From positions 1 through 33,812 of the forward strand of contig JAGWKL010000017.1 of the NCBI GenBank assembly GCA_028865345.1: a stretch of DNA of 33,812 bases. The letters run 5' to 3'. Below, piece by piece: positions 26,966-33,812 of this stretch (within the stretch, counting starts at the first letter, position 1; each line of letters opens with the position of its first letter). A program made the translations under genes and the position numbers. Source of the stretch: Candidatus Omnitrophota bacterium (lineage in GTDB: Bacteria > Omnitrophota > Gorgyraeia > Zapsychrales > Fredricksoniimonadaceae). A model generated the notes under the pieces. That model was not told the origin of the DNA and searched no databases. It worked only from the letters and a program-made list of their open reading frames with translations.

Positions 26966-27241
26966 TTATCCAAAAGTTATTTCAAAGTAAAGACAAAAAT
27001 GATTTTGAATCCCCCTGCCGCCTTTGAGCACTTCAGAAGCAGAACAAATTACAGGTCCCGATGGGCCATCGCAACAATGTTGGATTTGATCCCTGACCCA
27101 TTCATAGCATTTTTGGGCGATTATCATTTTATCTGTTTCGCCGGCTGCGATGACTCCGGCTTTTTTAAACACCTGCGGATGTTCCAATTGATAATCACCG
27201 TTGATTGAAGATAGTTTTTCATCGTGACGTTCCTGAATCAT
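26966..27241 (-). pseudogene. Truncated transglutaminase-like protein (lacks catalytic half)
   Basis: YEWVRDQIQHCCDGPSGPVICSASEVLKGGRGI matches the segment before the catalytic Cys of transglutaminase-like proteins (...VRDeIkHs...vtCSASEVLk.G.GiC.AKs...); it diverges (QNHFCLYFEITFG*) exactly there. Start overlaps the MAPEG stop (ATGA). Confidence 0.6.
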
Positions 27242-27654
27242 GACATGCTCTTTAAAATACTCAAAAGGATGGTGATTTGGGCTGCCCAGGCAACCGCAAA
27301 CGCTAAGGTTCGTACGACAGGAATGCCTAAAATATAAACAAAATAATGGACGATTCTGGCATAAAAATAAACCATGGCGGCATATTGGGTAGTCGGCGTT
27401 GAAATTCCCAGGATGCTGACTACCAAAACAGCCGGCACAAAAATGATTAAATTTTCAACCGCATTGGCATGGGCGCGGAGAGCGCGCCGGGCCCAAATGG
27501 TGGGAGTCTCTCCTGTCTCGGCCGCGGCATTCGATAGGGAAAGCCAAAGGCCCCGTGTCACCAGACGATTTAAAATATACGGCACCCACATCAGCGCAGT
27601 AAAAATAGTTACATAAATCAGCCATTTCAATTCAGGGACATAGGGATGGGACAT
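27238..27654 (-). CDS. MAPEG family membrane protein
   Basis: 138 aa; RRALRAHANAVENLIIFVPAVLV, YFYARIVHYFVYILGIPVVRTLAFAVAW. Confidence 0.88.
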   Translation of the reverse strand: MSHPYVPELKWLIYVTIFTALMWVPYILNRLVTRGLWLSLSNAAAETGETPTIWARRALRAHANAVENLIIFVPAVLVVSILGISTPTTQYAAMVYFYARIVHYFVYILGIPVVRTLAFAVAWAAQITILLSILKSMS

Positions 27655-27666
27655 ATTCGATCCTTT

Positions 27667-28188
27667 CTAATCACCCGGCCATGACCTGGCCATGAACCTG
27701 CCTTCGTTGCCTGCCAAAACATGCAAAGCCTTTTGGCAATTACGCTCTTTTGCCTCAATTGATTTCAGTTCTGAGAAATATCGTAAAATTTCCTTCTGCC
27801 GGCTGGGGGCAAGGCCATCCCAGCCTTGCCTTGCCTGCCGGTTACGGTCCAACTGTACGGCAAACCAGGAAGGCATAGAGTGCAGGGGGCCGTTCCTGTA
27901 CGCCTCATCAAATTCCACCATGAGTTCGACAGTATCCCCCGGCCCCACGCCGACGGCTTTCCTTATACTGCCATGCAAATAAAGATAAAAACTGCCGTCC
28001 CCCGCAGGCATCATGTTGATATGCCAGGGGCAGTCCGGCTTACCGTTAAGGCGGATCTTTACCGGCATCGGCCTGCGCCAATTCTTTTTTATAAAAGCGG
28101 CGTTCCTGCTGCTGACGTGAACATAGGGATTAATGCCCCGTATTTTTATGACAGATTTAAACTTCAGCAAACCGGACTTCATACTCAA
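27667..28188 (-). CDS. DUF1905 / YdeI (OmpD-associated) domain protein
   Basis: VKIRLNGKPDCPWHINMMPAGDGSFYLYLHGSIRKAVGVGPGDTVELMVEFD and W..LAPSRQKEILRYFSELKS.EAKERN C-terminal motif. Confidence 0.72.
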   Translation of the reverse strand: MSMKSGLLKFKSVIKIRGINPYVHVSSRNAAFIKKNWRRPMPVKIRLNGKPDCPWHINMMPAGDGSFYLYLHGSIRKAVGVGPGDTVELMVEFDEAYRNGPLHSMPSWFAVQLDRNRQARQGWDGLAPSRQKEILRYFSELKSIEAKERNCQKALHVLAGNEGRFMARSWPGD

Positions 28189-28215
28189 TCAGGACTTTAA
28201 ACCCGCGCTCGCAGT

Positions 28216-28467
28216 TCAACGATGAGAGCACCCGGGCCAACAACACGGCCTGCGCTTTCCTTTTTTAAGATTGGAACAACCCCATTCGATCCGTTTGTTC
28301 CTGGTTTCTATTTTTTTTGCTGATATGACCCAGCATATCCACTCATTGCGCGCAAGCGGCGTAATATCCTCCCACACCTCTAAAGCTTTTGGATTACAGG
28401 CCAACGCTTTTTTTAAATCTGCAGGCAGTTCATGAACCACGCCGCCTGGGATTTCTTTGTGCCCCAT
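28216..28467 (-). CDS. YdeI/OmpD-associated family small protein
   Basis: HELPADLKKALACNPKALEVWEDITPLARNEWICWVISAKKIETRNKRIEWGCSNLKKGKRRPCCWPGCSHR. Confidence 0.78.
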   Translation of the reverse strand: MGHKEIPGGVVHELPADLKKALACNPKALEVWEDITPLARNEWICWVISAKKIETRNKRIEWGCSNLKKGKRRPCCWPGCSHR

Positions 28468-28525
28468 ATCACTCCTTCGAAAACACTCAATCTCCCCCTG
28501 CTGTACGAGTTTTGCAAATGGCTGG

Positions 28526-28795
28526 CTAATTCAGAGCCATTCTCTGCTGAACGATGGCTAAATCCCTTTGTGTCTGCAAATTCATCCAAAATTCAGGGGT
28601 GGTCTTGAAAAACCGGGACAATAAAACCGCCGTCTCGGGAGTCATGTCCCTCTTTCCATTAATAAGCGTATTAATACGTTGAATAGGGACCTTGATTCTG
28701 CGGGCCAATTCGACTTGGGAAAGCTTCTTGGGGATGATAAATTCTTCAAGCAAAACTTCTCCCGGATGTATAGGTAAACGATATTTGGGAATCAT
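28526..28795 (-). CDS. higA: HigA-type antitoxin (XRE family)
   Basis: 89 aa; PIHPGEVLLEEFIIPKKLSQVELARRIKVPIQRINTLINGKRDMTPETAVLLSRFFKTTPEFWMNLQTQRDL. Confidence 0.93.
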   Translation of the reverse strand: MIPKYRLPIHPGEVLLEEFIIPKKLSQVELARRIKVPIQRINTLINGKRDMTPETAVLLSRFFKTTPEFWMNLQTQRDLAIVQQRMALN

Positions 28796-28807
28796 AGCTC
28801 TTCTCCT

Positions 28808-29104
28808 TTAATGATAATCAACTATTTCAACTTCATAAGCATTCCCATCCCTGAATTCAAAAATGATACGGCACTGGTCATTAATGCGAATGCTGTACTT
28901 CCCTTTCAAATCACCCTTAAGGCCTTCCAACCTATTGGCCGGGGGTGATTTCAAATCGATCAAAGAATGTGCGGCATTCAATAAGTCCAGCTTCCTTTGG
29001 GCGACCCGCCAAATAGTTTGGGGTATTCGCCTTGCCTGCTTAGACTCCAAACCGTCATAAATATCACGCGTCGCTTCTGAAAGAAAGGTGATAATCATAT
29101 ACAC
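28808..29104 (-). CDS. higB: HigB/RelE-type toxin
   Basis: 98 aa; KLDLLNAAHSLIDLKSPPANRLEGLKGDLKGKYSIRINDQCRIIFEFRDGNAYEVEIVDYH; directly upstream of higA. Confidence 0.93.
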   Translation of the reverse strand: MYMIITFLSEATRDIYDGLESKQARRIPQTIWRVAQRKLDLLNAAHSLIDLKSPPANRLEGLKGDLKGKYSIRINDQCRIIFEFRDGNAYEVEIVDYH

Positions 29105-29154
29105 TGCGATAATAACATATTAACAGTATACGTGCAAGTAATAATTATTGCCCA

Positions 29155-29183
29155 TAAAAAAGCCCTGGGCGCAAGCTCAGGGC
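29155..29183 (-). terminator. Rho-independent terminator (minus direction)
   Basis: Minus strand GCCCTGAGCTTGCGCCCAGGGC hairpin followed by TTTTTT. Confidence 0.7.
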
Positions 29184-29185
29184 AA

Positions 29186-29280
29186 AACTCCCCGCCCCCC
29201 AAATCCGAACTTTTTCTATGAGGTCATTTTTGGCCTTACTAACGCCAGAAGCGGCAAACCTTGGTTTATTTCCAATTGAC
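29186..29280. repeat. Interspersed repeat, copy 1 of 3
   Basis: aactccccgccccccaaatccgaactttttctatgaggtcatttttggccttactaacgcc...; core aaatccgaactttttctatgag shared with 30541 and 32592. Confidence 0.8.
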
Positions 29281-29344
29281 TTTCCCATTGCTATTTGTAT
29301 CCCCATATAGGAAAATGTGCAGTTAATTATGGAGGTAAAAAAAT

Positions 29345-30460
29345 TTGTCTCATCCCAATAAAGCCGCTCCAAAACATATCTTACTGATATTCCAACCCGC
29401 ATGGCTGGATTTCTTGCTGAAAGAATGGTTATTACTCATTTCAGCAGTAGGGCTGTTTCTTACTTCAATCCATATCAAAAAATTCCCGACAATCTCCCTT
29501 TCTGAATGGGAAGTTCTTTTAATCCTCTACGCTCTTTTCATAGCGGTCAAGGGCTTGGAAAAATCCGGGCTGTTTACCTGGATTTCATGGCGTATTGAAC
29601 AAGGTAAATATTTGCCTTTAAAACTCATTCTAACAACATTCTTTCTTTCAATGATTGTAACCAATGACGTGGCCCTGATCATCATAGTGCCCATCACTCT
29701 GGCCCTTAGAATACCAAGAAAAGACATTGTCGTGATCATGGAAGCCCTGGCCGCCAATGCTGGTTCAGCCCTGACCCCGATCGGTAACCCCCAAAATCTT
29801 TTTATTTATTGGTATTATCATGCTTCACCCGCTGGATTCATGATAGCGATTGCTCCTTTGACGCTTTCTTTTTTGCTTATACTGGCCTATTGGGCCGCCA
29901 ATCTACCACAAAATTCAAATAAAAATCCCTTAAAAAATTCTGCCCCTCCCGACCATTCAGCTATTTCTCACGGATTGCTGTTATTGATAATGATCCTCGT
30001 AGTTCTTCACCTTGTCCCTGTTTGGTCATCTGTCTTGGTGCTGATTTACGGAATTATATTCAGCCGCTCCTCTTTTCTCATTGATTATCCTCTGCTCTTG
30101 ACATTTTTTTGTTTCTTTGGCCTTGCCGATAATCTTCAAGGCATTCTTGCAGACCGAATAGGGAATTTGAAACATGTCTTTCTTTACTCGGCTTTTTTTA
30201 GTCAAATCATGAGCAATGTCCCCGCATCTATTCTATTTGCAAAATTCACGACTCAATGGAAAGCTCTTCTCTGGGGGGCCAACGTCGGAGGATTTGGAAG
30301 TCTTGTCGGTTCATTAGCCAATATCATTGCCTACAAACTATACATTGCGAAGAAAAGCCATAAAGAGATAATGAAATTTACCGCGAAATTCTTGCTTATT
30401 GGTTATGGTGCTTTTGTTATCGGGATAGGAATTTATTCTTTTCTAGTCGGAAAAATATAA
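29345..30460 (+). CDS. Ion transporter superfamily membrane protein (ArsB/NhaD/SLC13-like)
   Basis: 371 aa, about 10 TM segments; LTTFFLSMIVTNDVALIIIVPITLAL, EALAANAGSALTPIGNPQNLFIYWYY, SQIMSNVPASILFA, NVGGFGSLVGSLANIIAYKLY. Confidence 0.85.
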   Translation: MSHPNKAAPKHILLIFQPAWLDFLLKEWLLLISAVGLFLTSIHIKKFPTISLSEWEVLLILYALFIAVKGLEKSGLFTWISWRIEQGKYLPLKLILTTFFLSMIVTNDVALIIIVPITLALRIPRKDIVVIMEALAANAGSALTPIGNPQNLFIYWYYHASPAGFMIAIAPLTLSFLLILAYWAANLPQNSNKNPLKNSAPPDHSAISHGLLLLIMILVVLHLVPVWSSVLVLIYGIIFSRSSFLIDYPLLLTFFCFFGLADNLQGILADRIGNLKHVFLYSAFFSQIMSNVPASILFAKFTTQWKALLWGANVGGFGSLVGSLANIIAYKLYIAKKSHKEIMKFTAKFLLIGYGAFVIGIGIYSFLVGKI

Positions 30461-30489
30461 AATTTTAAGCAATAAAATTCTCTAATAAA

Positions 30490-30535
30490 AAACCGTTGTA
30501 AATCTATTACGTAAGCGGCTGAAATACAACGGTTT
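30490..30535. terminator. Stem-loop, possible bidirectional terminator
   Basis: aaaccgttgta (30490-30500) / tacaacggttt (30525-30535); A-run before it gives a T-tract on the minus strand. Confidence 0.5.
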
Positions 30536-30540
30536 AAGTA

Positions 30541-30641
30541 AACTCCCCGGCCACCCCCAAAATCCGAACTTTTTCTATGAGATCATTTTGAGGATAACGA
30601 ACACTAAAAGTAATGATGCATGGTCTATTTTAAACATAAAC
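30541..30641. repeat. Interspersed repeat, copy 2 of 3
   Basis: aactccccggccacccccaaaatccgaactttttctatgagatcatttt... Confidence 0.8.
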
Positions 30642-30748
30642 TAAAGAATGTTTCTTAGTTTTAAAAGCGTATCAACCAGGCAACATAACGATTCCCGTTT
30701 CGGCGCTGCATTTTAGAGGCCGTCCATTCGACTTAAATACTTGTCCCC

Positions 30749-32563
30749 TTGCCTATAGGATATGACGCTGATAGAATAAGCCCGCCTATGCAACATCTGC
30801 AACCGCTGCTAACGATCATATGCTCCATATCCGCAGGAATTTTCTGTATCATCCTCGCTGACCGGGTGAAATGGCCGTCCATTTTGCTCCTTTTACTAAC
30901 GGGGACCGGCCTTGGACCTCACGGGCTGAACCTGATCCAGCCTGCCCTATTTAAAGACCAGCTTTCTCAGTATATTTCGCTGTTAGTGGCCCTCATTTTA
31001 TTCGAAGGCGGCACATCCTTGAAATTCAAACAGCTAAAAGACATTTCAGGACCGTTGCGGCAGTTATTAAGCACGGGCGTTCTGGTGACACTGGCTGCCG
31101 CAGCCCTGGGGGCGCATGTGCTGCTTAAAATGCCCTGGACCAAGGCCATTCTTTTTGGCTCCGTCCTGGTGGTCACTGGCCCCACTGTCGTGCCGCCCAT
31201 TCTGAAAAGGATCAAAATCAAGGAAAAGCTCCACAATATCCTCAAATGGGAAAGTATTCTCATCGACCCCATCGGGGTCATCATGACCATTGTGCTCTCG
31301 GAAATCCTGCTGGTCAATTCCATCGGCCCCTTTCAAGGCATGGAATTGTTGGCGGCCAGGGTCCTTATCGGGCTCGGACTTGGGTTTCTGGCCGCAGAGA
31401 TCATGTACCTGTTCCTCAAGCACCCTTCCTTGCTGCGTTTCGAAAGCGAGGAGATTTCCGGCGTGTTCATTTTCGCCGTCAACCTGCTTTTTTACGGGAT
31501 CTCGGAAGCCCTTCTTTCTGCATCAGGCATCGTGACCGTCACGGTAGCAGGGATCCTGTTCGGCAACAAAAAGCTGGCCGGCATTGACCCCATATTGCGC
31601 TTTAAAAAGCAATTGACCATGGTGGCCCTTTCCGTCATTTTCATTCTGTTATCCGCTAATATCCCCTTGTCTAAAATTTATGGGATACTGCCCGCAGGCT
31701 CCCTGTTCCTGGCTTATTTGATCGTCCTGGTCCGGCCGCTTTCCGTGCTGTCAAGCACAGGCAAGGAGAAATCCCTCTCCCTGCAGGAAAAGCTCTTTTT
31801 ATGTTTTTTTGCTCCCCGGGGCATTGTTTCGGCGGTCATGGCCTCCCTCTTGAGCATCCTGTTCGAACAAAAGGAGTTGATCGGACGCGGCATGTTCCTA
31901 CCCGTGGCGTTTTACATCATCACCGGCACCATCATCTTCTATTCCGTGACCGGTAACCTGACGGCCAGGGTACTGAACCTCATTGAAGAAACAGGCAAAA
32001 AGATTCTTATCATCGGCGTCAACCAGACGACCTTGATGATCGCCAAAACCCTCAGAGATTGCGGATTCCATACAGTATTTATCGATACAAACCCCGGGCT
32101 CTGTCACGAGGCTGAGCAGGAACATTTCGAAGTTTATTGCGGCAACGCCACAGATAAAAATTTTCTGGAATCCTTGGAACTCAAAGGCCTCCAAAAAATG
32201 CTGGCAGCAACTCCCAATCATGAAGCAAATGTGCTTGTCTGCCAGTTGATGTCGGAATATTTTGGGAAAAAAGGCGTTTATCGGATTTGGGATAAAAATG
32301 ATTCGTGGAAAAATGCCGTTTCTATCCAGCAAGAAACCTGGGGACGGCCTCTGCTGATCGGCAGCAGTCCCGACGGTAAAATGGACGTCCCCCGCATGCA
32401 TTTAGTCAAACAAAACCTGGCTGGCGCCATACCCATCAACGAACAATACTACAAGCTCCAAACTACTCTACCTTTATTCGCGATCAAGGGCGACACCCTT
32501 TACTTCCCAGCACCGCATATCATTCTACCGCAAGACTGTGAATTGTTCTCCCTATCCACTTAA
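30749..32563 (+). CDS. CPA1/NhaP-type cation:proton antiporter with C-terminal TrkA-N (RCK) domain
   Basis: ILLLLLTGTGLGPHGLNLIQP, FEGGTSLKFKQLKDISGPLRQL, GSVLVVTGPTVVPPILKRIKI, then KKILIIGVNQTTLMIAKTLRDCGFHTVFIDTNP...YCGNATDKNFLE. Likely start ATG 30788. Confidence 0.9.
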   Translation: MPIGYDADRISPPMQHLQPLLTIICSISAGIFCIILADRVKWPSILLLLLTGTGLGPHGLNLIQPALFKDQLSQYISLLVALILFEGGTSLKFKQLKDISGPLRQLLSTGVLVTLAAAALGAHVLLKMPWTKAILFGSVLVVTGPTVVPPILKRIKIKEKLHNILKWESILIDPIGVIMTIVLSEILLVNSIGPFQGMELLAARVLIGLGLGFLAAEIMYLFLKHPSLLRFESEEISGVFIFAVNLLFYGISEALLSASGIVTVTVAGILFGNKKLAGIDPILRFKKQLTMVALSVIFILLSANIPLSKIYGILPAGSLFLAYLIVLVRPLSVLSSTGKEKSLSLQEKLFLCFFAPRGIVSAVMASLLSILFEQKELIGRGMFLPVAFYIITGTIIFYSVTGNLTARVLNLIEETGKKILIIGVNQTTLMIAKTLRDCGFHTVFIDTNPGLCHEAEQEHFEVYCGNATDKNFLESLELKGLQKMLAATPNHEANVLVCQLMSEYFGKKGVYRIWDKNDSWKNAVSIQQETWGRPLLIGSSPDGKMDVPRMHLVKQNLAGAIPINEQYYKLQTTLPLFAIKGDTLYFPAPHIILPQDCELFSLST

Positions 32564-32591
32564 GAGAGAAAAGAAGTTGAATTCATGAGCA

Positions 32592-32690
32592 GGCTCCCCG
32601 GTCACCCCCAAAATCCGAACTTTTTCTATGAGGCCTTTTTCGGTCTAACCAATGCTAAAACTGGCGACAGATGGGTTATTTTTAACTGAA
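32592..32690. repeat. Interspersed repeat, copy 3 of 3 (overlaps the 3' end of the ATPase gene)
   Basis: ggctccccggtcacccccaaaatccgaactttttctatgaggcctttttcggtctaaccaatgctaaaactggcgac... Confidence 0.8.
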
Positions 32691-33812
32691 TTTGAGTATC
32701 TGCGTCTCAATTTAACATAGAGCCTAAAGACCGGATTAACAAATTCATATACACCTGTTTGTTCTGGTACGCGTCTTAAAATGGGGCCAAAATTTCTATC
32801 AAGTAATCGGGGAATCAACTGATCAATGAATTTAATATTAAAATCTTCTGCCTCTTTCCGCGTTGTTTTTAAAAGAATGCGACTAAAATCCTCACGATTA
32901 TCTTGCTTCTGTTCAGCCAATAAACATAAGAGTAGTTCACGATCCGGTGATTCACCTATAGCAAGCTGATATTCACTCTCTAAGGTAGGAAAAGCAATCC
33001 CTTTAGCAATGTCATCCAATACCATCCGAAAGATGTTCATTGTAATCTTGCTCATATGCTGTTCATTTGCCTTATTTACGCAAGACTTACCGACCATTTG
33101 AGTAAAATATGGATACCCTTCTGAAATTGCAATAATTTGTTCTTTGACATCAATGTCGAAGATCAGATCCCCATCAAATAATGTCTCTGCGCGTTCGAGT
33201 ATTTGTAACGATTCGTTTTGATCCATAGGGTCAACACGGACTGCACCTTGTTCTAATAATCGACTTACTGATGCATGGTCTTCTACTAAATCTTTCAAAT
33301 CATATGCTATACCACATATTCCAAACTTAACCTCATCACTACTTAATGACTTTATCAAAGAACCCAACCCTCTTTTATCAGCTATTACATCAAATTCATC
33401 AAGCAAGATCAAAAGGCCGTCTCTTCCTCTTTTTCGAACTTGATGAACTATAATCGAATTAATATAATTCCGAAAAGTTTGTACGATATCTCCAGGAACT
33501 TGGCGAGCGTATTTGGATGTCTCAATCCCCTTAGCCCCCCAATTAACTACTTGTAGGTCTATCGCAGCCTTTGCTTCAATGCTACGTGAGAATTCCACCA
33601 ACTCTTTTCCGTCATTTGGCACTAGTCTAAGGAGCCCATCTTCTCCATTTTGATCATTGCAAAGACGAGTTAATAAAGCATCGCCGTTTTTAATTAAGGA
33701 ATCACAGGCATAAAAAACAGTAAAATACTTTCGAGGATTCGTTGGAATTTCGCTGCCAAGACCAGCATTCTTTGCTATACCATAATCGCCATTCGCCATT
33801 AACTGTAATTGT
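32645..33812 (-). CDS. AAA/STAND-type ATPase, 5' end beyond right window edge
   Basis: LLILLDEFDVIADKRGLGSLIKSLSSDEVKFGICGIAYDLKDL (Walker B/sensor), AISEGYPYFTQMVGKSC; frame stays open to the window end (...QLQLMANGDYG) and Walker A is absent, so the listed Met is probably internal. Confidence 0.75.
   Translation of the reverse strand, partial: QLQLMANGDYGIAKNAGLGSEIPTNPRKYFTVFYACDSLIKNGDALLTRLCNDQNGEDGLLRLVPNDGKELVEFSRSIEAKAAIDLQVVNWGAKGIETSKYARQVPGDIVQTFRNYINSIIVHQVRKRGRDGLLILLDEFDVIADKRGLGSLIKSLSSDEVKFGICGIAYDLKDLVEDHASVSRLLEQGAVRVDPMDQNESLQILERAETLFDGDLIFDIDVKEQIIAISEGYPYFTQMVGKSCVNKANEQHMSKITMNIFRMVLDDIAKGIAFPTLESEYQLAIGESPDRELLLCLLAEQKQDNREDFSRILLKTTRKEAEDFNIKFIDQLIPRLLDRNFGPILRRVPEQTGVYEFVNPVFRLYVKLRRRYSNSVKNNPSVASFSIG

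Noticed and set aside
29145-29402. 85-aa minus ORF
   Set aside because: Consists of repeat copy 1, a terminator hairpin and antisense of the transporter start; most likely not a gene.
29186-32690. Integron cassette array with attC sites
   Set aside because: No integrase, no R'/R'' attC core pairs recognised, and gene orientations are mixed; only an interspersed repeat is supported.
1-33812. rRNA, tRNA, or complete prophage/IS elements
   Set aside because: No rRNA signature, tRNA cloverleaf, transposase or phage structural gene was recognised by eye; a tRNAscan/Infernal run would be needed to exclude small RNAs.

Overview
Most of this window is a run of minus-strand genes, probably from an uncultured Omnitrophota-like bacterium (taxonomy is inference only). 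The main feature is one uninterrupted minus-strand reading frame from an ATG at 9464 to the left edge (>3,150 codons, truncated, no stop in window). It encodes a signal peptide, an invasin/Big-like Ig domain, a short linker region, and then roughly 210 tandem copies of a 13-residue repeat, G[IV]NWxD[LF]xVLSK[TA]. The supplied ORF track misses it because it has no stop in the window; the many plus-strand 'IPVLLNTPKSFQL' ORFs are antisense shadows. Immediately upstream, tightly packed on the same strand, are a GspC/PilP-like clamp protein, a secretin, a TPR/coiled-coil lipoprotein-like or periplasmic protein, and two SUMF1-fold proteins without the FGE catalytic cysteines. Together they look like a dedicated export and assembly operon for a giant surface repeat protein, and this is the best candidate for an undescribed system. 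Further right are glycosyltransferases with DUF2304, a 240-bp foldback element, an S41 protease, a TMTC-like TPR membrane protein, a complete gcvT-gcvH-gcvPA-gcvPB-lplA operon, a truncated transglutaminase remnant, MAPEG and YdeI-family proteins, a higBA module, two ion transporters bordered by three copies of an interspersed repeat, and an AAA ATPase cut by the right edge. I ran no searches; family calls are from recognised motifs.
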